In this document: piece by piece, positions 41,748-52,330 of the stretch | How positions within the stretch are numbered: the first letter of the stretch is position 1 | Layout: each line of letters opens with the position of its first letter | Source: Porpolomopsis calyptriformis | Taxonomy: Eukaryota; Basidiomycota; Agaricomycetes; Agaricales; Hygrophoraceae | NCBI GenBank assembly: GCA_951640195.1 | Contig: OX621167.1 | Location: forward strand, 496,001 to 560,000 | Length of the DNA: 64,000 bases | Direction: 5' to 3' | Program-made: the position numbers and the translations under genes | The notes under the pieces: generated by a model | What the model saw: only the letters and a program-made list of their open reading frames with translations | What the model was told of the DNA's origin: nothing | Database searches by the model: none

Positions 41748-44700
41748 CTACTGCTCCCTCGACCTCAACCCCATCTCAATCTTCGCAGCAGCAGCCAAAA
41801 CCGTACCTTCTCGAATCCCATTCCCATCTCCACCCTGAACACTCTTAACTTCCTCATCCAGATCTCCATCCCATCTACCACCCGTCAAATCAAACAAACT
41901 CCTCACCCCACCCCCAACTCCCAATCCAACAGCACTACCCATTCTCCGGAGCCTCAACCTCGACCTTTCACCACCACCATCATTAGCATCACTTCCCTGC
42001 AAATTCGACATCGGCGAAGATGACCTTAAGCTTGCCGTGGACTCTTTTTGTGACAACACCCCCGATAGACGAGACAACTCGAACGGCGGTATCGACGGGG
42101 ACTCGGGCGTAGGTAGTAATGACGGCGGGACCGTTGGGGAAGCTAACAGTTGCCCCAGCCCTCTCCGCCGCCCTGGGGTGGTGAATGCTATAGGCGGAGG
42201 AGATCGCAATACATCCTGGGCGGTGTTTGTTGGAGGCGGTGCTGGCGTAAGTTGTGGCTTCTGTTGGCGAGACGACTGAGGAGTCATGGGGGTGTTGAAA
42301 GGAAGTGCAGGCGAGGGAGGGGGCGGTGGCGGTGAGTACCCCGTAAAATTTTGTGCTCGCCGAGACGGCCTGGTGGGCAATGGCGGTGGTGATGCGAATT
42401 GGTGCTGCTGCTGTTTCCGCGGAGATGTGGGAGAGTGCATAGGACTCGCAGACAGTGAGTCTGGAGATAACGGAGTTGGCGTCTGCTTGAACGGTGGCAG
42501 CGGACGGATTGACAGCGGCGACGGGATCTTCTTTTTCAGAGACAAAGCGGGTTTTAACCCATGCGGCGGCAGGTGCCCGTCGGGCGTATTCAGTCCTCTT
42601 GAAAAGACCTCAACACTACCTACCGCTTCCCCACCTCTTCTGCCAACACCCCCTCCTCCACAAACCCCCCTCCCGACCTTGCTTTTCCCTTTGACACCCC
42701 CAAAGCGCGCGAACGCCTCCTCGAAAGAAGGTAGATCGACCCTGGACCCAAACGTGGGGGTTCCACATCGCGAACCACCGCGAACCTCTACACAGTCCTT
42801 CTCCGTGCCTACGGCACCACTTTTCGATTCCGACTCAACCTTTACATCTAAACTCACCGCTGCCGTTTCCCCATTTCTATGCTTCCCGGCATCCAACAAT
42901 GCGGATCCAGACCCTGCACGTGCCCTCCCCTGCACAGAGATCGGGACGGGCACCGCGATGATGTATCCAAAGAGCGACCCAGGCGAATGTGTAACGTGAA
43001 TCACCTTCCATCCCGCGGACAGCGCCAACGTCACTATTTCACGGAGAGTACGTTCTTGAGAGTTAAATGTCACGTGCATCTGGTCCCCCTGGCGTCGGAG
43101 AGGTGGATTACGAAAGAAAGAAGTGCACTTACAGTCAAATCCATCCAATAGGGAACGGCGCTCCCCTTTCCAAGATTCGCTAACAAAGGAGGATGGGCCA
43201 ACATTCGTTCGGCGCCCTCAACGTTATCCTCTCCTCCCCCACTCCCAAAATCGTCCGCACAGGCTAGGGGCAAGACAAAGTCACCAATAATTAACTTGGT
43301 GCCTTCATCATCACCGCTGGATGTTCCCGGTTCCCTCGCAGCTTCTCTCAGGCGCAATAGGATTCGTCTCGCGAACGTGTCTGACCAATCATGCAGTATG
43401 ACCCGCAAAAAGAAAGCAGACGGATTTTTGACGGGTTGGGGTGTGAAAAAGTCATGTACTAGTTCATTTCGCCCAGTTTAATGAGGTGAAAGAGGGAAAA
43501 GAAACAGTGGGGGACACACCTTGAAACTTAACTCGCTTCGAGTCCAACATATCTGGGCACCGTTCCCGCCATGCCTGTGGGATCCATACCCAAAATCACG
43601 AAAAAATTAAAAGGGAAAAATGGGAAGGGCCTACCTTCTCCCCCATTTCAACCACAACCTCTCGATCCTGTATTACGAAATTCAAATTTTCGTATTGTGC
43701 AGCAAGAACCATAGTTGTCGACCCAACACCTCCACCTACATCAACCACTGTACTCCCGGGGGGAAAATCTGCCCAAGGGAAGGCTTGATTACGGAACCCG
43801 AAGGGATGAGTGTTGAGATGGAGCGAACAGGAGGAAACCAACCGTTTAAGATGACGCCAGGTGCTTCGAATGATACAGAGCCTGTCATGGCTTTTCCGAA
43901 TCGTTCTAGACGAGATCTATTCCCTCCTTTTTCTTTTCCGCTTAACCACCCTATTTTACTGGGGTTCTCATTGCTAGGATAAACGCATGATGAATATTGA
44001 TGGAAGAGACAGGATGGAAGCGATCACCATTCCATTTGGTCTTCTTCTTCTTCTTCCAGCCAACCAAAGTAACCTTTTTCGGTCTGAAAAGCAAAATTAA
44101 ACGGTGTGTGTTTCGGTCCGCGGGAGAATTTTGTAGAAGGGGCGAGGAGGTATGCCTCTGTCAAGTAGGCCGAGGATTTGAATAATTCGTCCGTGCTAAT
44201 CGATCACAAAGGAGATAACTTGGTGGCAACGAGATTGGTGAAAAGACATACCACAAACCCACGAATGCGGCGACACCGTTGGTATCGTTGTACTTATTGG
44301 CGTGTCTGGGAGGAATTTTTATAAATTCAAGAGGCACGCTAGTAGACGGGAAAGACATTACCCGGCGACTAATTCTTTCCAATCTTTTCCGGAATCCATC
44401 ATACTACTTATCCTATTATTTGCGAATACGTCTGGGGCGACTTCGCGTGTTATATGGTGTGTCGCCAATAACCTTAGGATATGACCTACAAGAGATTAGC
44501 TAGTATTACTGCAGTTTACGAAAAGGCATGCCAAGTTTACTCGCGTCCATTCCTACGCGGCGTGCGATATCCGAAACGTGTAAACCAGCTTGGCCTGCGT
44601 CGCGGAGGACTTCGACGGTATGGGAGGCTTCGAGGATGCGAAGGCAGGCAGGCAGGTGGTACTGTTGATGGGAGTTTAACGAGAGGGTAGACGCGATGCA

Positions 44701-45030
44701 TTGAGAAGGACCTACGGACATGCTAACGTCGCAGAGTGTTAGGAAAGGGTTCTGGACTGTGCAGGTCATTTGACCACATGCTGCGATGATTTTGGTGATG
44801 GCAGCCACGACGGTGGGGTGTGTTGTGAGGGACTCTGAGGGGGAAGGTGAGTGTGGCTGGTCCAGTGCAGGGAAGTCGAGAGGGATGTTGGGTGTTGTGG
44901 GAGAGGTGGGAGTCGGGGGAAGGGAATGAGGGGAGTCGGGTGCGGATAGTTGGGAATTGTATATAGAGTGTATGTCATTTACTGCGTCTGTGATGATAGC
45001 GAGTAATGCTGTGAGGTTTGAGAGAGTCAT
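41748..45030 (-). CDS. SAM-dependent O-methyltransferase with long Pro/Ser-rich C-terminal extension
   Basis: The start at 45030 gives MTLSNLTALLAIITDAVNDI and an O-methyltransferase dimerisation/winged-helix domain (ACLRILEASHTVEVLRDAG, HVSDIARRVGMDASKLG). After several short introns the catalytic domain has FPPGSTVVDVGGGVGSTTM (SAM motif I, about 43770-43710), the acidic FVIQDREVVV, and RVILHDWSD (catalytic His, about 43405-43380). It ends in the usual GWKVIHVTHSPGSLFGYI. The same exon then runs on for about 400 more residues: a basic Gly/Arg patch, a long Pro/Ser/Thr-rich region with Gln and poly-Pro, and an acidic end at 41748. Plant-type and fungal O-methyltransferases normally stop at the equivalent of GYI. 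The substrate is unknown. It is divergent from the GH20 gene. Confidence 0.82.
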
Positions 45031-45224
45031 GGAGAGAAGAAAGAGGGGGAATGAAAATCGAGAGAGCGGAGGTGGTATTTATTTGGTGTGAGTAATTCCA
45101 TAAAAGGTAATATAGATTTAATGACATCATAACTTTAATCGACGTTAATTCCTCGGATCACACAGCCACCGTATTATTTATTATTTATATTTATTTATTC
45201 CCCACATTATTTACTATTATTTAC
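45031..45224. promoter_or_regulatory. Divergent promoter, O-methyltransferase / GH20
   Basis: 194 bp of AT-rich sequence separate two start codons on opposite strands. It includes TTATTTATTATTTATATTTA next to the GH20 side and TATTTATTTGGTG next to the other. Shared regulation is possible but not shown. Confidence 0.5.
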
Positions 45225-47336
45225 ATGTTCTTGCTATTAATCGCACTCTTCTCCTCGATCACACTCGTCCACTCCCAATCGATCCCCTCCGTTCGGTCCT
45301 TCACCCCAGAACCAGGACAGCAGCCTTTCCTCCTCACTCCATCCACACAAATAATCGTAGACTCCCGGTACACTTCCTTCGGTTCTCCCTCTCTCTCTGA
45401 CTATGCCAATACATTCCACGCCGATCTCTCCGAATTCCTCAACTCACCCAACCTCCCAAAAGTCATCCCAGGCTCTCTCACCAACAATCCAAATACACCC
45501 ACCATTTTTCTCACCCTCGACTCCTCGCTCAACCACACTCTCTTCAATGGCCAGGCAACTGGCGAAGGTTACGACTTTACCATCTCCCCTTCTTCCTATA
45601 CCATCTCTGGTTCTGCTCCAATAGGCGTTTGGTGGGGAACCAGAACTTTACTCCAGCAAGTAGCCTTGAGCGCCAATGCCTCGTCCTCATTGTCCATTCC
45701 CGCTGGCTCCGGATCGGATTCGCCAGGCTGGGGTGTGCGAGGATTCATGCTTGACGCCGGTCGCCATTACTTCTTTACCTCTTTTCTCGGTCAGTCCCCC
45801 TTACCTTCTCTGACTTTCTCATTCATTAAACACCTCACCCACAAAGCTGACCTCTGCGTCTACGCTTCCTTTTTCAAACTAAACGAATTCCACATCCACG
45901 CTTCCGACTATGTCTGGAACGGCGCCACCCTCAACGGCCCAAACTGGCAGTCCCTCTACTCAGGTTTCCGTTTCACACCTTCACCCACAGGACCCAATGC
46001 CGGTCTCGTACCCCAGACCAACGAATCCTGGTCGCAACCTTACTTTCAATTTATGCAATCAACATGTACTGCCCACGGCGTAACCATTATACCCGAAATT
46101 GACACACCAGCTCACTCCCTCGAGATCACCAAATGGAAACCCAATCTAATGCTTCAAGGCCACCCCGACTTCCTCGATCTCTCCAACCCAGGCACTCTCC
46201 CCACCATCCAATCCATCTGGTCCGAATTCCTCCCCTGGTTTACCTCTAACGAAGTCTCCATCGGCGCAGACGAATACGATACTTCCCTCGCAGACGAGTA
46301 CATCACCTTCGTCAACAATATGGCCGACTTCTTCGCCCATCAATCCGGCAAATCCATGCGCGTCTGGGGAACCAACGAGCCCAGCTCATCCCTCTCCATC
46401 TCACAAAACGTCACCATCCAACACTGGAACTTCCCCACCAACTCCATCCCAGTCCAACTCATGCAAAAGGGCTACTCTATCATCAACTCCGAACTCGCCT
46501 TTCTCTACCTCGACGGCAAGACCTCAACAGCCGATAATCAGCTCCCATGGGAACTCAATCAAGACCTCATGTGGGGCGGCGCGCCCGGTGGGGGCGGCTG
46601 GGCACCCAACATCTTCTCTCAGACGGATCCCTCCAATAACGCCAACGTCTCTAGCCCCCTCCTCCGCGGGGCCATCATGGCACTCTGGAACGACTGGGGG
46701 AACAACGCGAGCACCCAACTCGAAGAGTACTACCAGCTCTCGCGTAGTCTCGCCGTCTTTGCCGAAAAGACATGGGCGGGTTCGGGAGTGAGCTCCACTG
46801 CACTCACGCGCGCCCAATTCGACCATATTTACCCGCTCATGAACACCGTCGCCCCGGGCCAGAATCTGAACCGGGCCGTAACGCCTCCAAACGGAAGCAA
46901 CATCGTGTTCAGCTACGATCAGGTCCCTGCCTTGCCCTTTTACACCAACTTCAGCTCCGTCGGACCGCCTTACACGTTCACGTTCACCGTGACACCGTCC
47001 AGCTCGGCGCCTGCGAACGGCACCATCTTCGCCGGCGTCGACTCGGCCCTCCAGCTCGGCGGGCTCTCCTTCCGGGACGTCGTCACGAACGAGTACTTTC
47101 CGCTCAGTGGCGGGTACAATCTCCCGCTCGGCCAGCCGACGAGGGTCGAGATCCACGCCACGAGGGATTACACGTACGCGATCATCGACGGGATGGAATA
47201 CTCATGGACGAGTCTGCTCTCCCTCTGGGGCCAGCCATTGACAAAGAACATGTCGTTCGCAGCTCCGTCACTCGTCTTTGGGGGTGGCGGATTTGAAGGA
47301 GGGTTGGCTAATGTAACGTTGACTCTGGGTGCTTAA
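45225..47336 (+). CDS. Secreted GH20 beta-N-acetylhexosaminidase
   Basis: GH20 enzymes release terminal N-acetylglucosamine from chitin fragments and glycans. The start gives signal peptide MFLLLIALFSSITLVHS. An N-terminal GH20b domain has GEGYDFTISPSSYTISGSAP and GVWWGTRTLLQQ. The catalytic barrel starts GWGVRGFMLDAGRHYF, continues KLNEFHIHASD and VTIIPEIDTPAHSLEI, and has the catalytic Asp-Glu pair in SIGADEYD (about 46258-46281). A Trp-rich end (MALWNDWG) and a C-terminal beta domain follow. A roughly 60-nt stop-free intron (about 45791-45848, GTCAGT to ACAAAG) interrupts the barrel; removing it restores the usual ADLCVYASFFKLN join. Many N-glycosylation sites fit secretion. Confidence 0.87.
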   Translation: MFLLLIALFSSITLVHSQSIPSVRSFTPEPGQQPFLLTPSTQIIVDSRYTSFGSPSLSDYANTFHADLSEFLNSPNLPKVIPGSLTNNPNTPTIFLTLDSSLNHTLFNGQATGEGYDFTISPSSYTISGSAPIGVWWGTRTLLQQVALSANASSSLSIPAGSGSDSPGWGVRGFMLDAGRHYFFTSFLGQSPLPSLTFSFIKHLTHKADLCVYASFFKLNEFHIHASDYVWNGATLNGPNWQSLYSGFRFTPSPTGPNAGLVPQTNESWSQPYFQFMQSTCTAHGVTIIPEIDTPAHSLEITKWKPNLMLQGHPDFLDLSNPGTLPTIQSIWSEFLPWFTSNEVSIGADEYDTSLADEYITFVNNMADFFAHQSGKSMRVWGTNEPSSSLSISQNVTIQHWNFPTNSIPVQLMQKGYSIINSELAFLYLDGKTSTADNQLPWELNQDLMWGGAPGGGGWAPNIFSQTDPSNNANVSSPLLRGAIMALWNDWGNNASTQLEEYYQLSRSLAVFAEKTWAGSGVSSTALTRAQFDHIYPLMNTVAPGQNLNRAVTPPNGSNIVFSYDQVPALPFYTNFSSVGPPYTFTFTVTPSSSAPANGTIFAGVDSALQLGGLSFRDVVTNEYFPLSGGYNLPLGQPTRVEIHATRDYTYAIIDGMEYSWTSLLSLWGQPLTKNMSFAAPSLVFGGGGFEGGLANVTLTLGA

Positions 47337-47485
47337 GTTACTAGATAATAAAGGTGATATCAGGATCGGCAGTGTATAAAGGCCGACCCAGCGTCTAGCT
47401 CTGTCAAACGTGTGAATGCCATGATGTGCTGATCCGAAGAGTCATTTTAGTGCTAATTTTCTTTCACGGCCGCATGTCCTCCAAC

Positions 47486-49548
47486 ATGTCGGCCATAGAG
47501 CTTAGACAGAGGGTTGACCGCCTGCCACGCAGTGTCCCACTTCCCTCTCACCGACATGCCACTCCTTCAGGTCCGTGGCCTTGGATGGAACTCGAGTCCG
47601 AGGAAACCAACCACCCACCACAAATATCTCCCTGCAACCACCCGAACTGCGAAATCTGTTCTCAGTGGCTAGGTTACCCTCAATCGCATTTTCCCAATTG
47701 GACACCCGACCAAGTGGTCAGATGCAAGATCGCACCAGCCATAGCAGAGCGACAGCACAGTTGCAGGATTTACCATGTCGACGTCACAAACAACGAAGGA
47801 AAGTTTGCGCCCTGCGATCAGCATGCGTTCCATGTCAACAGACACAACGAGAGGGCCCTCTGGGAATGGCTACAAATAAGTGTAAGCGATCGTTAAGCCT
47901 CTCTATTCCCTGCTCATTGGCATCAGTCAAGACCCCCTGGCTTGCGTGTCCGCGCCTTGTTAATCGAGAATTTATCAGGTCCTGTTCTCCAGATCCTTGG
48001 AGCATGGTGAGCTTCGCCATTATCTATGCACCACCGTTGGTCTAAACGGGAGTCGGTGATTAGTTACAACATCGAACCGTTTTTTTTCTCTTCGTCTCTG
48101 AATTGGATACCCTCGAGATACCAAGAGGAGGTCCGCCCAATGGAAGGGGACCGTTCGTGCACCCATATTACGATCGTCATGACCAATCCTAACCATTTCT
48201 CTAGATATCACCCTCACTTTGACTTTCCTTCGCACCTTACCCAATGGAACGCCTATCCCATCCAGCGCCAATTCGCAGTCTTCCACGCATACAGCGCTCG
48301 AGAATGAGGACGCTGACGTCCCTCTCCAGAACCTCAGAAAAAAATTGCTCAAAACAGAAATCATTGACACACAAGCGCCTCTAACTCTCCGCTCGGGTAA
48401 ACAACCTTGGTTATATACCGCATTTTTGGCATACTGATGAACGATCAAGACACCAAGGAGAGAGTTGTCCTTCTCGACATTCTGGACCTTCATATGGTCC
48501 GTGATATCAAAACATCAACGGTTATCTCCTACCATGCTGACCCGGAATGGCGAATGACGTCGGCAAGTGGCCTGCACTCTCGCGTCCGCCTTATTGGCGA
48601 GAGCGTCTATTGGCAACACATCTTTCGAAAATCAACAGACCCTACGTTCTTATTGGTCGCTATCCTATGGCATGCGTTATATGCATGGGACGAAGCCCTC
48701 GAAACGTTGTACTTCCATATCTGCTGTCTGGTGAGTCCTGTCATGAATTCTTCGAGAGAAAAAATCACCGACGTTTTGAACAGGAAGAGAAGGTGTTGGA
48801 AACGAACAACATGGAGATCACACGCGAGCTCCATCTCATCCGCGCACATCTGCTGCACTATGCCTCCTTGCTCGAGGACTTCCGGAAAAACGTGCAATTC
48901 GTGCTTGATACCCCCAACCCGGCCATGGACTCGGAAACTTTTGTGCAAGATGAAAAACAGAAAGATAGAGCGCTCCTCGAGAAAGAATGTGGCAACTTGC
49001 TTTCTGAAATTAAGCGATTAGAAATGTCCAGAGCTATGCAGGACATGCGGTTGAAGAATGTTATGAATCTGGTAAGCTGTGGTCTGTGATATCCATCTGT
49101 CATCATATGTTGACGAAGGAACTGTTAGGTCTTCAGCAGTGTCAATCTTGAGGATAGTAGACGGATGCAAAAAATGACCGAAGCTGCTGTCCGGGACAGC
49201 GAAGCTATGAAACAAATATCCTATCTGACGATGGTCTTCCTTCCTGCTTCATTTGTTGCTGTGGGTTCCTCTTGTCCCCCGTTGAAATACTCGTTAATCG
49301 TGTCCTTACTCCATCAGGGTGTGTTTGGTATGAACGTCAGAGAGATCGTGCCAGGAACAAGAGGCACTTTGCCGCACTACCTCATGATGGTCATCCCTCT
49401 CACTCTCTTCACCATCTGGATCATCGTCTCATTCCAGACCAAGTATTACATGAGCGGCCTGCCTATGTGGTCGAGGCTCATATGGCCGATCATGTTTGTA
49501 CAAAGACTTTTCTCAAAGGAAAAGGGCCGCGAGAACGTCAATGTCTGA
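47486..49548 (+). CDS. CorA-like membrane protein, tandem copy A
   Basis: This belongs to the fungal CorA-like (Mg2+ transporter type) superfamily. The N-terminal exon from the ATG at 47486 (MSAIELRQRVDRLPRSVPLP) has a Cys/His patch (CNHPNCEICSQWLGYPQSHF). Later exons give PGLRVRALLIENLSGPVLQI, NIEPFFFSSSLNWIPSRYQ, IDTQAPLTLRS, WHALYAWDEALETLYFHI and a coiled-coil stalk. Then come the first membrane helix, the GMN signature (FGMNVREIVPGTRG) and the second helix before a Lys-rich end. All introns keep frame, so this copy looks functional. Ion specificity cannot be told; many fungal members of this type are uncharacterised. Confidence 0.78.
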
Positions 49549-49966
49549 GGGGGTCTGTTGTTGTTTCCCGATTCTTGATTCGGCCTTAGGACATTTTATT
49601 TATTCGGAAGGATCTAGGCTCACCCACAGGATGGATGCATCTATTACAGTATTTCGATGGTATCTAGGTGTAACATTTCGGCAACAAATATTTGTGATCG
49701 ACTGTGATGACAAATAATTGACATACCAGTTCTACTTCCTGCCCGTGGCTATAAAGGTACTCTGATTGTCACGAATAGTGAGAGCTAATTTCTCACGAAA
49801 AGGCAGGGATGTTACTCTGTACCCCGAATGGCGCGCACAGGGTCCATCGGACGGCAAAGTACTCAGAGCCTAGCGCCTAGCGCTGATAAACTCTTGATGG
49901 ATGGATGGATCCGGAACATCAGGCCAGAAGAACAGGCGCGCAGATGACACAAGCCTTACAGCATTA
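49549..49966. promoter_or_regulatory. Intergenic region A-B with block shared upstream of copy C
   Basis: A block around 49755-49845 (GGTACTCTGAT, CTAATTTCTCAC, AAAAGGCAGGGATG) recurs at about 52120-52170, before copy C. It may be promoter sequence duplicated with the genes. Confidence 0.5.
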
Positions 49967-51939
49967 ATGTCTGCCACAGATCTTCGAACTCGGCTTTACC
50001 GTCTGCCAAGCAATGTCCCACTTCCTTATCGACATACGACGCCTTCTAGTCCGTGGCCTTGGATAGAGCACAAGTCCCAGGGGACTGAGCATCCACCACA
50101 AATTCTTCCCTGCAACCACGAGAACTGTACGATCTGTTCCCAGTGGCTAGGTTATCCCCAATCACACTTTCCCAATTGGACGCCCAACCGAGTGGTAACA
50201 TGCAAGATTGCATGGGCAATAAAAAAGCGCCAGCACAATTGCAAAGATTTACCATGTCGATGTCAGAAATGTGGGTGGCAAGTTTGCGCCTCGTGATCAG
50301 AATGGGTTCGCCGTCGGTAGTCACGATGAGAGGAACCTCTGGCAATGGCTGCAAATAAGCGTGAGCAACCGATAGCCTCTAAACTTGACATTCCTCTGCT
50401 CATTGGCATTAGTCAAGACCCCCTGGCCTGCGTGTCCGCGCCTTGTTCATTGAGAATGTTTCGGGTCCCGTTCTGCAGATTCTTGGAGCATGGTGAGTCG
50501 CCTTGTTTCTGAAACAACGCGACTCACCATGCTCCAAGAATCGTCGCTAAATTGGGTGCCCTCCAGATATCAGGAGGAGGTCCGCCCGAAAAAAGGAGAC
50601 CGTTCGTCCGCCTATTTTTACCATTCTCATCACCCATTCTGACCGTTTCATTAGATATCACCATTACTTTGACCTTCCTTCATACGCTCCCCGATGCAAC
50701 GACCATCCCGCCCAGTATCATTTTGCAGTCTTCCATTCATACAAAACTCGAAGATCCTTCCAGGACCTCAACGCCAGAGTCATTGACACACAAGCACCCC
50801 TCTCTCTCCACACAGGTAAATCACCTTTAATTGTCTATCCATCCCTTCTTAGTGATCAACGATCAAGATGGCAGCGAGAAACTCGTCCGTCTCGACGTTC
50901 TGAACCTGCATATGATCCGTGATCTCATCACATCTACAATTATTTCCTACCACGCCGATCCTGAATGGCAAACGACGTCAGCAAGTGACCTCCAGTCTCG
51001 CATCTGTCTTATCGGCATGAGTGCCTATTGGCGGGATATCTTTCAAAGATCCACAGACCCTACACTCTTATTAGTGGCCATCCTGTGGCATGCAATATAC
51101 GCTTGGGATGAAGCATTCGAAACTTTGTACTCCCATCTGTGTTATCTGGTGAGTCTTGTCATGAACTGTTTTGGAAACAAATATTCAATGGTGATATATA
51201 GGAAGAGAAAGTGTTAGAGACGAACAATATGTTGATCACACGCGAGTTGCATAACATTCGCGCAAATCTCCTGCGATATGCTGCCCTGCTTGAAGACTTC
51301 CGGAAAAGCGTCCAGTTCGTGCTTGATACCCCCAACCCGGCCATGGACTCGGAATCTTTTATACACAAAAAACAAAAAGACAGGGCGCTCCTGGAGAAAG
51401 AATGTGGCAGCTTGCTTTCTGAGATTAAGCGATTAGAAATGCTGAGGGCTATGCAAGATAAGCGGTTGAAGAATGTTATGAACCTAGTAAGCTATGGGGC
51501 GTGTTATATCAAGATGCTGATTAAGGATTTTTTAGTTCTTCAGCAGCGTCAATCTTGAGGATAGTAAGCGGATGCAGAAAATGACCGAGGCTGCTGTCCG
51601 GGATAGCGAAGCTATGAAACAAATATCCTATCTGACGATGGTGTTCCTTCCTGCTTCCTTTGTGGCTGTGTGTTTCTCTCGCCCCTCCTGTTGAAATATC
51701 CATTAATCGTGTCTTTATCACATCAGGGCGTGTTTGGTATGAATGTTGGAGAGATCGTGCCAGGAACAAGAGGCACACTGCCACACTACTTCATGACAGT
51801 TATCCCGCTCACCCTTGTCACCATTTGGATCGCTGTCGCGTTCCAGGGCCAGCTTCCGGCATGTGTGGCTGAGTCTTATGTGGCCAATCATGCTTGTGAA
51901 ACGACGTTTCTCGAGGAAGAGAGACCATTCAAATGCTGA
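49967..51939 (+). pseudogene. CorA-like membrane protein, tandem copy B (pseudogene)
   Basis: The start at 49967 (MSATDLRTRLYRLPSNVPLP) and the Cys/His patch are conserved, but there are several lesions. One extra A at about 50243 (AAAG where copy C has AAG) shifts the frame. The NIEPFFFSS exon is replaced by a 65-bp palindrome (50478-50542). The segment before IDTQAP is shortened and out of frame (about 50760-50785). A deletion in the second membrane helix (about 51843) gives a false C-terminus. The middle exons (50870-51480) remain well conserved and GMN is present. Inactivation is therefore recent relative to the duplication. Confidence 0.8.
50478..50542. repeat. 65-bp near-perfect palindrome
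   Basis: Two 32-nt arms flank a single T at 50510, with one mismatch. The left arm begins GATTCTTGGAGCATGGTGAG, which is the normal exon end and intron donor of this gene family. The right arm is its reverse complement and replaces the following exon start. Confidence 0.9.
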
Positions 51940-52330
51940 GCTAGTCTGATTTTTTATTTTTCCGCTCACCCTGTTTACTCACGGGAGATTTCTGGGCTTT
52001 GGACTCAACAAATGGTGGACTTACCTAATACAGTAGTTTTTCCCCTTTTCGGTCATACCGTATCTGTGTGCAGCTCTTTCAGCCACAAATATTGATTCCA
52101 CTTTCTGTAGCGGTTATGAAGGTACTCTGATGCATCGCAACTAATTTCTCACAAAAGGCAGGGATGGTACCCTTACCCCGAGTGGCCTCTTCCACAGTCG
52201 TTCGGATGGCAATGTGCTCACCGCCAACATGCAGTGTGTATGCGATTCAGTGACCAATCCGATTAGCGCCAAACCATTTTCTTTTCACCTGTCCCTTTCA
52301 CGGTCGCCAGGTGGATGCGCGTCCTTCAAC
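51940..52330. promoter_or_regulatory. Intergenic region B-C
   Basis: No ORF is supported. It shares the promoter-like block described for 49549-49966. Confidence 0.5.

Noticed and set aside
46524..47156. Minus-strand 210-codon ORF within the GH20 gene
   Set aside because: It is the antisense shadow of GC-rich third positions in the GH20 coding sequence.
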